NCBI GenBank assembly: GCA_938011315.1
Contig: CALLUG010000022.1
Location: 1-64,000 of the forward strand
Source: an uncultured Flavobacteriaceae bacterium
GTDB lineage: Bacteria; Bacteroidota; Bacteroidia; Flavobacteriales; Flavobacteriaceae
Reading direction: 5' to 3'
DNA: 64,000 bases
In this document: positions 9,361-18,668 of the stretch, piece after piece
How the letters are laid out: each line of letters starts with the position of its first letter
Numbering within the stretch: position 1 is the stretch's first letter
Notes under the pieces: generated by a model
What the model was told of the DNA's origin: nothing
The model's database searches: none
What the model saw: only the letters and a program-made list of their open reading frames with translations
Position numbers and translations under genes: made by a program

Positions 9361-10668
9361 ATGAGTAATATAGTAGCCATAGTTGGTCGCCCCAATGTTG
9401 GGAAATCGACTTTTTTCAATCGTTTAATTCAAAGAAGAGAAGCCATAGTTGATGCCGTAAGCGGTGTAACCAGAGATCGCCATTATGGTAAAAGCGACTG
9501 GAATGGCAAAGAGTTTTCGCTTATTGATACAGGAGGCTATGTTGTAGGAAGCGATGATATTTTTGAATCTGAAATTGATAAACAAGTTGAACTGGCTATC
9601 GATGAAGCCGATGCCATTATTTTTATGGTCAATGTAGAAGATGGTGTGACAGGAATGGATGAAGATGTTGCCAAGCTACTTCGCAAAGTTAACAAACCCG
9701 TATTTCTTGCTGTTAATAAAGTTGATAACGGAAAACGTGCCCAAGATGCCGTAGAGTTTTACGCCTTAGGCTTGGACAATTACTACACCATAGCTAGCAT
9801 AAGTGGTAGTGGTACAGGCGACTTACTAGATGCTGTTGTCAATGCCTTACCTGATAAAGATGAGGACATTAAAACAGAACTTCCACGCTTTGCCGTTGTA
9901 GGACGTCCAAATGCAGGGAAATCGTCATTTATAAATGCTTTAATTGGAGAAGACAGATATATCGTTACCAATATTGCAGGTACAACTAGAGATGCTATAG
10001 ACACTAAGTACAAGCGGTTTGGTTTTGAGTTTAACTTAGTCGATACTGCTGGTATACGGCGTAAAGCTAAAGTAAAGGAAGATTTAGAGTTTTATTCCGT
10101 AATGCGAAGTGTTCGTGCTATAGAACATGCCGATGTGTGTATGCTAGTTGTTGATGCTACAAGGGATTTTGACGGTCAGGTACAAAATATATTTTGGTTG
10201 GCAGAGCGCAATCGTAAGGGAATTGTTATTTTAATAAATAAGTGGGACTTAGTAGAGCACAAAGAAAGCAATACTATGAAGGCGTTTGAAAAACACATTC
10301 GTAAGCAAATAGAGCCCTTTACAGATGTCCCTATCGTATTTATATCTACCTTAAACAAACAACGCATATTTAAGGCTATTGAAACCACTGTAGAGGTTTA
10401 TAAAAATCGTACAAAACGCATTAAAACCAGTGTTTTAAACGATGTGTTATTGCCTATTATAGAAAATTATCCTCCCCCAGCAACTAAAGGTAAATTTGTG
10501 AAAATTAAATATATTATGCAGTTACCAACGCCTCAACCACAATTTGCGTTTTTTTGTAACTTACCACAGTATGTTAAAGAACCCTATAAGCGTTTTTTAG
10601 AAAATAAACTCAGGGAGCATTTTAATTTCAACGGCGTTCCTGTAAGTGTATATATGCGTAAGAAATAA
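9361..10668 (+). CDS. der: Ribosome biogenesis GTPase Der (EngA)
   Basis: An essential tandem GTPase that acts in assembly of the 50S ribosomal subunit. Two G domains are visible, with P-loops GRPNVGKS at residues 9-16 and GRPNAGKS at 181-188. The G3 motif is DTGG or DTAG, and the G4 motif is NKVD in the first domain and NKWD in the second. The C-terminal KH-like domain occupies about residues 350-435. At 435 residues the length is typical. It is convergent with the glycosyltransferase operon, six bases apart. Confidence 0.98.
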   Translation: MSNIVAIVGRPNVGKSTFFNRLIQRREAIVDAVSGVTRDRHYGKSDWNGKEFSLIDTGGYVVGSDDIFESEIDKQVELAIDEADAIIFMVNVEDGVTGMDEDVAKLLRKVNKPVFLAVNKVDNGKRAQDAVEFYALGLDNYYTIASISGSGTGDLLDAVVNALPDKDEDIKTELPRFAVVGRPNAGKSSFINALIGEDRYIVTNIAGTTRDAIDTKYKRFGFEFNLVDTAGIRRKAKVKEDLEFYSVMRSVRAIEHADVCMLVVDATRDFDGQVQNIFWLAERNRKGIVILINKWDLVEHKESNTMKAFEKHIRKQIEPFTDVPIVFISTLNKQRIFKAIETTVEVYKNRTKRIKTSVLNDVLLPIIENYPPPATKGKFVKIKYIMQLPTPQPQFAFFCNLPQYVKEPYKRFLENKLREHFNFNGVPVSVYMRKK

Positions 10669-10674
10669 AATTTT

Positions 10675-12051
10675 TTATTTTGAATTTAAGAAAAAAGGTT
10701 TTTTCTTAAAAAATACCTCCCAAATAAAAACGCTATATACAACCAAGTATTCTAGAGCTATAATCCATAAGTTTTCAGTATTATCTGTATTTGCATAAGC
10801 AAGGTAACTAATAATTACAATAAAACTCCAAACTAAAGGAAACTTATAATTAGTAAAGATAGAGAGTATTAATAAGGTAGCAACATACCAAGGATGTACA
10901 GTTGTTGCTGTAAAAAAGTAAAAACTTAGAGCAAACAACATTGTTGTTATAAGTTCGAGTAAGCTTTTATTTTTCTTTAAAAAACTTAAATACATTACGT
11001 ACAAAAACACTAACACAGGAAATATTTTGCCAATAGTAGCAATTTCATTGTAGCCTCTAAACAGGTATCCTATTGCCCTCACAAGATAATAAATACTCGC
11101 ATTAAACTCAAAATTTTGAAACCAAAGTCCAACCGTCTGGGCGTAGTTATTTACAAACTGTAAGGAGAAAAACGGCAAAAATAATAGTGCCACTGTAACA
11201 AGTAGTATACTGTAAAATACCGTTAGGTTTAAAACTCCTTTTACAGTACTAAGCCCTAGTTTTCGACTTACAAACCACTGATAAAATAAGGGTAAAAAAA
11301 TAAGTGGTATTAACTTTACCGATATTGATAAGGCAATAACAATTGCGGCAAGCTTCCATTTTTCAGAATATAACAGATATAAAGCCCATATGATAAAGAA
11401 AATCATAACACCTTCAAAATGAAGATTCCCCGTAAGTTCAATAATAATAAAAGGGTTTAAAATAAACCAAAAAATACCATGCGTAGGGCGATTGAGTTTT
11501 TGTAACAATTTTTTTCCAAAATACAGAGTTCCTACATCTGCTGCTATTATAATTAATCGCATCACTATTGCAGAGCCTACAATACTTTTGCTTGCAAATA
11601 GTGCTGCTATTGCAAAGCACAATTGATTAACGGGAGGGTAATTTGTATAGTGTCCAGCATTTAAGTTTCCCATTCCATCGTACAATTCTTTAGCCTGTGC
11701 TATTGGGTAGTTGCCCGAATTAATAAATGAAGTTACGGTATGTAAGTAAGGGTTTAAACCTTTAATAAGCATACGTCCGTCCCAAATAAAACGATAAAAA
11801 TCTTGAGATAAGTTGGGTATGGCAAACAAAAATAAGAGTCTAAACAAAATAGCCGAACCTATTAAAAAGTTAGTTTTATTTTTATAATGTGATATTAATT
11901 TATAAAATAAAACAAAAAGACCTGAGTATAACGTAACCAATTTGATATAATCTGTACGAACTAAATTATAAGAAAAAATTAAGTATAATAAAGCACAAAT
12001 TGCAGTATAGCATAAAGCTATTTTGTGTTCTTGAAGATAGTCTTTAATCAT
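10675..12051 (-). CDS. Polytopic membrane glycosyltransferase, GT-C/GT87-like (mannosyltransferase-type)
   Basis: 458 residues with about 11 hydrophobic segments. The periplasm-facing loop after the first helices carries FYRFIWDGRMLIKGLNPY, the acidic WDG...NPY signature of GT-C enzymes that use polyprenyl-phosphate sugars. It is the last gene of a six-gene minus-strand unit, 32 bases downstream of the cellulose-synthase-like GT2. With the upstream DPM1-like GT2 it forms a plausible pair, one enzyme loading a sugar onto polyprenyl phosphate and the other transferring it outside the membrane (inference). Donor and acceptor are unknown. Confidence 0.75.
   Translation of the reverse strand: MIKDYLQEHKIALCYTAICALLYLIFSYNLVRTDYIKLVTLYSGLFVLFYKLISHYKNKTNFLIGSAILFRLLFLFAIPNLSQDFYRFIWDGRMLIKGLNPYLHTVTSFINSGNYPIAQAKELYDGMGNLNAGHYTNYPPVNQLCFAIAALFASKSIVGSAIVMRLIIIAADVGTLYFGKKLLQKLNRPTHGIFWFILNPFIIIELTGNLHFEGVMIFFIIWALYLLYSEKWKLAAIVIALSISVKLIPLIFLPLFYQWFVSRKLGLSTVKGVLNLTVFYSILLVTVALLFLPFFSLQFVNNYAQTVGLWFQNFEFNASIYYLVRAIGYLFRGYNEIATIGKIFPVLVFLYVMYLSFLKKNKSLLELITTMLFALSFYFFTATTVHPWYVATLLILSIFTNYKFPLVWSFIVIISYLAYANTDNTENLWIIALEYLVVYSVFIWEVFFKKKPFFLNSK
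10685..10710. terminator. Bidirectional hairpin between der and the glycosyltransferase operon
   Basis: TTTAAGAAAAA pairs with TTTTTCTTAAA around a 4-base loop, giving A-rich and T-rich sides on both strands. It lies inside the last codons of the 10675 gene and 17 bases past the der stop, a position suited to ending both convergent transcripts. Confidence 0.4.
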
Positions 12052-12083
12052 TATACTAACTTTTTTTAAAAAGTATAAAAACC

Positions 12084-13577
12084 TTATTTTACTTTTGAGT
12101 TTAACGATTTAACAAATACAAATCCAAAACCTAAGAATAGCATAAGATGGAAAGGGAACAACCCAAAGTCGCCACCTTGATCACCTACAACAAATGCACT
12201 ATACATCCCAAATGCAAAATAAAGTGTTAGCACACCTTCAATAATAACATTAAACGAGATTTTGTTTTTAAGATAAATATTCCCTTTCCAACTATCTTTA
12301 AGAGTATTAATATTGAATTTTGGTGTGCGCACAAATTCGCTTCGTTTACCTAAATGCCCCTCCAATACTGCAATAGAGTTATGCAGTGAAAAGCCCATTG
12401 CTATTGAAAAAAATGTAAAAAACAAAGCTATATATTTTAGAAAACTTTTAATTCCTGCGCCATAAATGTTTTTATACATAACCCAATAACAAACAAAAAA
12501 TATAATTGTACTAATTACAAAAAAGCTCATTACAATAAAGTAGCTTTTTAGGTGTGCATATTCATTTTTTATGTAAAGCATAGGGATACTAAGAACGGCA
12601 ACAATAAATATGTTTAAAAACATCGTGCTATTTAGCAAATGTAAAATTCCATGAATTTTGGTCTTAGCAGAAATGTTTTTACTTACTAAAACTCGCTTAA
12701 GCATTTTTCTAAAGTTTTCTGCACCTCCTTTATTCCATCTAAACTGTTGTGACCTAGCAGCACTTATAACTACGGGTAGCTCTGCTGGAGTTTCTACATT
12801 TTCTAAGTATTTAAATTTCCATTTTCTTAACTGCGCTCTATAACTTAAATCTAAATCTTCCGTAAGTGTATCGCCTTCCCAGTTACCTGCATCAACAATG
12901 CACTCTTTACGCCAAACTCCAGCTGTTCCGTTAAAATTGATAAAATGATTTTTACTATTTCTTCCTACTTGCTCTAGGGTAAAATGGGCATCTAAGGCAA
13001 AGGCTTGTACTTTAGTTAATATAGAATAATTACGATTAATGTGCCCCCACCTTGTTTGCACTACACCAATGTGTTGATCTTTAAAGTAAGGTATGGTATG
13101 GTTTAGCCAATTTGGTTGTGGTAAAAAATCGGCATCAAAAATAGCGATAAACTCTCCTTTTGCAATTTCCAAACCTTCTTTTAGGGCTCCTGCCTTGTAG
13201 CCTGTTCGATTTTTTCGGCAAATATGTACGATATCCAATCCAGTAGCTTGTAATGTTTTAATCTTTGCTGCGGTTGTCGCTACAGTATTATCGGTAGAGT
13301 CGTCTAGTACCTGAATTTCTAGTTTATCTTTAGGATATTGTATTAAAGCAATATTATTTAATAAGCGCTCCATAACATATAATTCATTGTATACAGGTAA
13401 CTGTATGGTAACGTATGGTATTTCGCTGCTATTATTTAGGTTAAAAAGAGGGGCGTTAATTGTTGTTTTTTGAGCTGATATATAGTTAAACATTAAGTTT
13501 AATTGGGCTATAGCATACATAAGAATTAATATGAGCGCTACAGAATAGATTAACATCACAAGAGTTTCTATAATCAT
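12084..13577 (-). CDS. Cellulose-synthase-like family 2 processive glycosyltransferase
   Basis: 497 residues. There is an N-terminal membrane helix (about 3-25), then a cytoplasmic GT-A domain with DD at 92-93, DAD at 148-150, TED at 239-241 and the processivity motif QQFRW at 277-281. Four or five C-terminal membrane helices follow from residue 315. This is the layout of enzymes that polymerise and export beta-linked glucans or mannans, or that make glycosylated lipids. Its start overlaps the stop of the 13577 gene by one base. It belongs to the six-gene redox and glycosyltransferase unit. Confidence 0.85.
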   Translation of the reverse strand: MIIETLVMLIYSVALILILMYAIAQLNLMFNYISAQKTTINAPLFNLNNSSEIPYVTIQLPVYNELYVMERLLNNIALIQYPKDKLEIQVLDDSTDNTVATTAAKIKTLQATGLDIVHICRKNRTGYKAGALKEGLEIAKGEFIAIFDADFLPQPNWLNHTIPYFKDQHIGVVQTRWGHINRNYSILTKVQAFALDAHFTLEQVGRNSKNHFINFNGTAGVWRKECIVDAGNWEGDTLTEDLDLSYRAQLRKWKFKYLENVETPAELPVVISAARSQQFRWNKGGAENFRKMLKRVLVSKNISAKTKIHGILHLLNSTMFLNIFIVAVLSIPMLYIKNEYAHLKSYFIVMSFFVISTIIFFVCYWVMYKNIYGAGIKSFLKYIALFFTFFSIAMGFSLHNSIAVLEGHLGKRSEFVRTPKFNINTLKDSWKGNIYLKNKISFNVIIEGVLTLYFAFGMYSAFVVGDQGGDFGLFPFHLMLFLGFGFVFVKSLNSKVK

Positions 13578-14266
13578 TATTTAAAACTATATTTAAAAAT
13601 CCAACCTAAAATTTTTATCCCTGCAAATATAGAACCTTTTAGTGTTCCTGAAACTTTAGAGACTCCTATTCTTTTTTTATAGTTTACAGGAACTTCTTGG
13701 TAGCTTAATTTTTGTTTCAATGCTTTTAGTTGCATTTCTACGGTCCAACCGTAAGTTTTGTCTTGCATATTAAGTGCCAAAAGCTTAGTATATTTTATAG
13801 CTCTAAAGGGCCCCAGGTCTGTGAATTTGGCTCCAAAAAATAAAGTCATTAAAGATGTAGCCAACCAATTACCAAATATTTGTTGTGGCATCATTGCCCC
13901 TATTTCTCGCAAATGCTTTACTCTTGCTCCTATAACAAAATCAATATTATTATTTATGATAGGTGCCACAATTTGAGTTAATTGCTCTGGGTAGTCGCTA
14001 TAATCTCCGTCTAAAAACACAACAATATCTGGTTTTTCATCGGACTTATGGATGTATTCTAAACCCTTTAAACAAGCATTACCGTAGCCTTCTTTTGGCT
14101 CTCTCAAAACGGTAGCTCCTGCACTTAACGCTAAGTTTTCTGTATTATCTGTTGAGTTGTTATTAACTACAATAATTTCGTTTACAAGCTTTGGAATATC
14201 GTTTATTACGCTAACGATAGACGCTGCTTCATTAAAAGCAGGAATGATTACTTTGATAAGGCTCAT
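13577..14266 (-). CDS. DPM1-like family 2 glycosyltransferase (polyprenyl-phosphate sugar synthase type)
   Basis: 229 residues, a soluble GT-A fold without the membrane extension seen in GtrB-like proteins. VIIPAFNEAASI and VVNNNSTDNT bind the nucleotide. DGD at 86-88 is the metal site (FLDGDYSDYP, a variant of the DADLQHP motif). KKRIGVSKVSGT near the C-terminus is typical of dolichyl-phosphate mannose or glucose synthases. It overlaps both neighbours: four bases (ATGA) with the MORN-like gene and one base with the larger GT2. It probably supplies a polyprenyl-linked sugar to the membrane transferase at 10675 (inference). Confidence 0.82.
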   Translation of the reverse strand: MSLIKVIIPAFNEAASIVSVINDIPKLVNEIIVVNNNSTDNTENLALSAGATVLREPKEGYGNACLKGLEYIHKSDEKPDIVVFLDGDYSDYPEQLTQIVAPIINNNIDFVIGARVKHLREIGAMMPQQIFGNWLATSLMTLFFGAKFTDLGPFRAIKYTKLLALNMQDKTYGWTVEMQLKALKQKLSYQEVPVNYKKRIGVSKVSGTLKGSIFAGIKILGWIFKYSFK

Positions 14267-15027
14267 TTGAGGTCGGATAATTTATTGTCTCTTTTGAAGG
14301 ATTTTAAGTCTGTCCATTCATTTAGTTTTTTGTTATTTTCATATTTTTCTGCTTTAGTAAGCTTTGTGTTTTTATATCTCAAGCAGTAGCCGTTTTTTTT
14401 GTCGTTTTTTAATTGACACTTATGTTCAATTTGGTTCATTGTATTATAAGAAACCCACCAACTTTCTTTTAAACCAGAAGCGTAACGACCCTCGTTTTGT
14501 TTATGTCCATTCGTATGATAAAATTTCCAATATCCAGTTTCTAAGTTATTCTCGTAAAAACCATGTTTTTGTAACGTTCCATTGTAGTGATAAAACGTCC
14601 AATAATCTATTTTATCATCATTTAAAAAACGTCCTTTTTTTTGAATCGTATTGTTATTGAAATAAAACACCCAAAATCCTGTTTTTTTATGAGAGTCATA
14701 AAACCCTTTAGATTGCAGATTTCCATTTGCATGATAAGAGGTCCAGTACGCTGTTTTATGATTTGCTTTATACCGCCCTTGTTCTTTTAAGACACCGTTG
14801 TTATAATAAAATTTCCAAAAGTCTACTTTTTTATCATTATAATAAGTTCCCTCTTTTGCAAGTGCACCATTATTATGGTAAAATTTCCAGTAATTTATTT
14901 TCAGTGTACCGTTTAACCATCCTTCTGCTTCAAGTGTTCCATTATCAAAATAGGTTTTTTTATAGGTTATTTGTGCACAAGCAAAAGCAATGTTAAAGCT
15001 AAATAAGTATATTAAAACCGACTTCAA
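14263..15027 (-). CDS. Exported MORN-variant repeat protein (eight 24-residue repeats)
   Basis: 254 residues. Residues 1-19 are a signal peptide (MKSVLIYLFSFNIAFACAQ). Residues 27-218 are eight back-to-back repeats of exactly 24 residues, of the type xNNGxLxxxGxYxxxxKxxYWxFY. This matches the MORN-variant family that annotation pipelines often call YwqK-like antitoxin. The last repeat is degenerate (NTMNQIEHKCQ). A lysine-rich tail of 36 residues ends the protein. Nothing here supports a toxin-antitoxin role. Its position between redox genes and glycosyltransferases suggests an envelope role, such as binding a glycan or lipid product (inference). Confidence 0.8.
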   Translation of the reverse strand: MKSVLIYLFSFNIAFACAQITYKKTYFDNGTLEAEGWLNGTLKINYWKFYHNNGALAKEGTYYNDKKVDFWKFYYNNGVLKEQGRYKANHKTAYWTSYHANGNLQSKGFYDSHKKTGFWVFYFNNNTIQKKGRFLNDDKIDYWTFYHYNGTLQKHGFYENNLETGYWKFYHTNGHKQNEGRYASGLKESWWVSYNTMNQIEHKCQLKNDKKNGYCLRYKNTKLTKAEKYENNKKLNEWTDLKSFKRDNKLSDLK

Positions 15028-15029
15028 TA

Positions 15030-16646
15030 TTATTTCTTATTTACTAAATTCATTAAATCGACATCATTTCCTAATAAAACTTCGGTAGGATTAATACGTC
15101 CTTCTAATGCTCCATTTTCTAACTTTAAAACACCTCTTGGACAAACAGCAGAACAAACGCCACAACCAACACAGCTAGACCTTACAATATTTTCTCCTTT
15201 TTGGGCATAGGCACGTACATCGATACCCATTTCGCAACTATTAGAGCAATTACCACAAGAAATACACTGTCCGCCATTGGTTGTAATTCTAAACTTAGAT
15301 AGCATTCGTTGTTGGAAACCTAAAATTGCCGCCATAGGACAACCAAAACGACACCACGATCTATTTCCTAGTATAGGGTAAAAACCTGTACCAATAACTC
15401 CAGAAAATATAGATCCTATATAAAAGCCATAGGCCGATTTGAGCGTGCCAGAATTAATAAAAAATATATCCCCCCCATTAGTACCTGTAAAGTAAATAAT
15501 GAATAGCGATAGTATAACCAAGGCATACCCAATAGCACCATATCGTGCATCTTTTCCTAGTTCATTTTTTTTGAATAACATTACACCAACAAATATTAAG
15601 GTTAAAAACAGCCCAATACTAATAAGAAATGTTTTATTACTCAACCAATAAGTCGCTTCTACAAACGTGCCATCTTGCCAGCTTCCTTTTAAAAAAGTGC
15701 TAACAACTGCAACCGTCATGATTACAGAAAAAACTAATACGGTATGAATTAACCAACGCTCTAGTTTCCACGCAGACATTTTTTTTGAAGATAACTGCCT
15801 AAAGGCATCTCCTGCGGTTTCTGCCAATCCGCCACAACCACAAACCCACGAACAATACCAACGTTTTCCATACTTGTAGGTTAATATAGGGGTAATGACT
15901 AAAGTTGAAAGGATACCAAAAATTATTAATGCAATGCCTATATTTCCAGCGTTTAGAAATTCGCCCAAATGGTAGTCTTGAAAAAGGTAGTAATTAAGTG
16001 GCCATACGCTTTTTAAATCATAATAAGGGATATCGCTATTCATAACATACATAAACTCAGGAATTAGGTAAGCAAAACCTAGCTGAAAAAAGATAACTGA
16101 AATCGTACGTAATTGCTGATATCTATTATGTCTGTACTTTAAAATAAATTTATACCCAAATGCAGCTATTGCCACTGTATAAAGTGTGCCATAAACAAAC
16201 CACTGACTAGCGTTTCTGCCACTAAGCAATTGACTTAAAGGATCAAACAATGCTATAAGCCCTGTGTTTGTTCCGTCTACGCCTTGACCTAGCCCTAATA
16301 AATCTGAAAAAAAGTAAAGTACGATGTAAAATGCAGTTAAAACAACGCCTAATGTCCAACCCCAAAATCCACGAGATGAAATAGACTTAAACCAAACACC
16401 GTCATTTTTAATACCTTCTAATTTTGTTAAATAGGCGTCTCTTGAATACACAACAGTTCCTAAAGTAATTAAACTCAAAGACAGTGCTAAAAAGACAGTT
16501 GTATTTGGCAAATCAATATTTAGTAAAGCTAGAGTTAAAATAAATAATCCAACAATACCAGTAGCCAAGGCAATTTTTTGTTTTTTTGAAATATCTTGTG
16601 CATCTGGTTTTGCCAAAGACATACTATGGTTTAATTTATTACTCAT
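15030..16646 (-). CDS. Membrane-bound 4Fe-4S polyferredoxin, NapH/NosR-like
   Basis: 538 residues with about ten membrane helices. Two ferredoxin-type 4Fe-4S motifs sit at the C-terminus: CISCGNCSNSC at 461-471 and CVGCGVCSAVCP at 492-503. Two further cysteine motifs in membrane loops (CSWVCGCGG and WCRFGCPM) are typical of the NapH/NosR/CcoG group, which passes electrons across or along the membrane. The redox partner is probably the FAD protein encoded nine bases upstream. No nitrate or nitrous oxide reductase is near, so a canonical Nap or Nos role is not supported here. The physiological acceptor is unknown. Confidence 0.85.
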   Translation of the reverse strand: MSNKLNHSMSLAKPDAQDISKKQKIALATGIVGLFILTLALLNIDLPNTTVFLALSLSLITLGTVVYSRDAYLTKLEGIKNDGVWFKSISSRGFWGWTLGVVLTAFYIVLYFFSDLLGLGQGVDGTNTGLIALFDPLSQLLSGRNASQWFVYGTLYTVAIAAFGYKFILKYRHNRYQQLRTISVIFFQLGFAYLIPEFMYVMNSDIPYYDLKSVWPLNYYLFQDYHLGEFLNAGNIGIALIIFGILSTLVITPILTYKYGKRWYCSWVCGCGGLAETAGDAFRQLSSKKMSAWKLERWLIHTVLVFSVIMTVAVVSTFLKGSWQDGTFVEATYWLSNKTFLISIGLFLTLIFVGVMLFKKNELGKDARYGAIGYALVILSLFIIYFTGTNGGDIFFINSGTLKSAYGFYIGSIFSGVIGTGFYPILGNRSWCRFGCPMAAILGFQQRMLSKFRITTNGGQCISCGNCSNSCEMGIDVRAYAQKGENIVRSSCVGCGVCSAVCPRGVLKLENGALEGRINPTEVLLGNDVDLMNLVNKK

Positions 16647-16655
16647 ATTATTTTT

Positions 16656-17954
16656 TTATACAGTTTGTAATTGGTTTTTGTAGGCGGTTAAAATAGCTGC
16701 TTCATAAGTTTTATAGAATTCTGGATCGAAATTTGCTTCACTCAATTTATCCATTACAAAATCGACAGTCTTTTTTTCGGTTAACCAACGGTCAAAAACA
16801 TCGTGGCGCATTCGTATTCCAAAGGTATTAATACCTAAAAACAAATTGGTTGTGGTATCATAACATACTGTAATACATTTTGTGTCGTCTTCATGTTTCC
16901 AATGGAAGTGCGCCTCGTTCTCTCCGGGCTTAGTAAATACCCACCCATAAGTTTGATATTCGATATCCAAAAACTTAGCAGAATTAAACCAATGTCCAGG
17001 ATTGTATTGTGTTCGATTACCACAAATGGTCTGTGCTAGGGTTTCCCCCATCATCCTACCTGTGTACCAAACAGCTTCTATAGGACGACGTCCATTAATG
17101 CCTTCATGTTGTTCTGCACAATCTCCTACGGCATAAACATCCTCTACATTGGTTTCTAGATAGCGGTTTACTTTAACCCCTCTACTTATTTCTATGCCTG
17201 AGTCTTTTATAAAATCTATATTGGGCGATACTCCGGCAGTTAAGCCTACAATATCACAAGCTATTTCTTCGCCAGTTTCGGGAATAATAACTGATTTTAC
17301 TTTACCATTATCATCTGCTTTTATTTCCTGAAGGTTTACCCCCAAACGCAGGTCGATATGATGGTTTTTAATATGCCTATTTATCATTTCAGATTCTCCC
17401 TTTGGCAATACACTACCCCAAAAACTATGTTCACGAACCAAAAACGTAACAGGAATATTACGGCTATTAAGCATTTCTGCCAGCTCAATACCTATAAGTC
17501 CTCCGCCAACTATAACCGCACGCTTACAAACATTATTATTTGGTGCATACGCCTCTAGGGTTTCCAAATCTTGTTTGTGGTACATACCCATAACGCCCTT
17601 TAAGTCCTGCCCAGGCCAACCAAATTTATTGGGTTTACTGCCTGTAGCGATTACTAACTTATCGTAAGATAGTGTATCGTTGTTCTCAAAATATAGTTGC
17701 TTGTTTACACTATCTATTTTAGATACATAAGCGCGTTTAAGTTCAATATTATTTTTTTTCCAAAACCAATTTTCGTAAGGTTGTGTATGTTCAAATTTCA
17801 TATGCCCCATGTAGATATACATTAGTGCCGTTCTAGAAAAAAAATAGTCGGTTTCTGCAGAAATTATTGTGATTTTTTTATCGGAAAGCTTACGAATATG
17901 TCTAGCCGTGGTGACACCAGAAATACCATTTCCTATTATAACAATATGCTCCAT
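16656..17954 (-). CDS. FAD-dependent pyridine nucleotide-disulfide family oxidoreductase
   Basis: 432 residues. The FAD-binding Rossmann motif is GNGISG at 8-13, the NAD(P)-binding motif is GGGLIG at 150-155, and the second FAD contact is VYAVGDCAE around 273-281. There is no CxxxxC redox disulfide, so this is the rubredoxin-reductase or nitrite-reductase FAD-subunit type, not glutathione reductase. It is the first gene of the six-gene minus-strand unit. Together with the polyferredoxin it could move electrons from NAD(P)H into the membrane (inference). The substrate is unknown. Confidence 0.85.
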   Translation of the reverse strand: MEHIVIIGNGISGVTTARHIRKLSDKKITIISAETDYFFSRTALMYIYMGHMKFEHTQPYENWFWKKNNIELKRAYVSKIDSVNKQLYFENNDTLSYDKLVIATGSKPNKFGWPGQDLKGVMGMYHKQDLETLEAYAPNNNVCKRAVIVGGGLIGIELAEMLNSRNIPVTFLVREHSFWGSVLPKGESEMINRHIKNHHIDLRLGVNLQEIKADDNGKVKSVIIPETGEEIACDIVGLTAGVSPNIDFIKDSGIEISRGVKVNRYLETNVEDVYAVGDCAEQHEGINGRRPIEAVWYTGRMMGETLAQTICGNRTQYNPGHWFNSAKFLDIEYQTYGWVFTKPGENEAHFHWKHEDDTKCITVCYDTTTNLFLGINTFGIRMRHDVFDRWLTEKKTVDFVMDKLSEANFDPEFYKTYEAAILTAYKNQLQTV

Positions 17955-18269
17955 AAGTTTTGTATGTTTGAGTGACTACTATGTCGGATTTAAATATACA
18001 ACCTTAATTAATACTAGTTATTTATAATTTGTATAAATAATGTGAAAAAGCATTTTTTATAAGTGTGGTATTCAATACGTATAGCCATTAAAAGCGTTCT
18101 TTTTATTTATGCCTGAGTACTAAATAATACTAAAAAAACCTTTAAAAACATCCCGTTTTTGTTATAAAGCAAAAGTTTAAATAACTTCATACAAAAAAGA
18201 ATAACGAAATTGAATAATATTGCAAAGTAAAATAATTTTAAGTACATTCTGTAAAAACACATTTTTCTA
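17955..18269. other. Intergenic divergent region, 315 bp
   Basis: Very AT-rich region between the redox/glycosyltransferase operon (minus) and the pyrophosphohydrolase gene (plus). I see no gene, tRNA or convincing hairpin, and no clear TTG/TAnnTTTG pair on either strand. Both promoters should lie here. Confidence 0.5.
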
Positions 18270-18656
18270 ATGAAACATAATATCGATGCTGTAAAAGCAT
18301 TTCATACTGCATTTAAAATAGGTTACAGAGATAAGCCTAAAGCTAATCTAGGACTCGACAAAAACACACTTCGGTTTAATTTAATGAAAGAAGAAAATGA
18401 AGAATATCTAGAGGCAGCAAATGCCAATGACTTGGTTGAAGTCGCAGATGCTCTAGGCGATATGCTATACATATTGTGCGGTACGATTATAGAACACGGA
18501 ATGCAGCACAAAATAGAAGAGGTGTTTGATGAAATACAACGTAGTAATATGAGTAAATTAGGTAATGACGGAAATCCTATTTACAGAGATGACGGTAAAG
18601 TGCTTAAAGGCCCTAATTATTTTAAACCTGATATAAAACAAATATTAGAGTCTTAA
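18270..18656 (+). CDS. MazG-like nucleoside triphosphate pyrophosphohydrolase family protein
   Basis: 128 residues of the all-alpha NTP pyrophosphohydrolase fold. The metal-binding motifs are EENEEYLEA near residues 46-54 and EVADALGDMLY near 63-73, the EExxE...ExxD pattern of MazG and phosphoribosyl-ATP pyrophosphohydrolase-like proteins. It would hydrolyse non-canonical or excess NTPs to NMP and pyrophosphate. It is not HisE, because the C-terminal GPNYFKPD segment is characteristic of the housecleaning-type relatives. mnmD follows 12 bases downstream. Confidence 0.82.
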   Translation: MKHNIDAVKAFHTAFKIGYRDKPKANLGLDKNTLRFNLMKEENEEYLEAANANDLVEVADALGDMLYILCGTIIEHGMQHKIEEVFDEIQRSNMSKLGNDGNPIYRDDGKVLKGPNYFKPDIKQILES

Positions 18657-18668
18657 AATGCACAATAT

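Noticed and set aside
14263-15027. Antitoxin of a toxin-antitoxin pair (YwqK-type label)
   Set aside because: The protein has a signal peptide, and neither neighbour resembles a toxin; both are redox or glycosyltransferase proteins.
15030-17954. Part of a nitrate or nitrous oxide reductase system
   Set aside because: The polyferredoxin resembles NapH/NosR, but no napA, nosZ or maturation genes are present.
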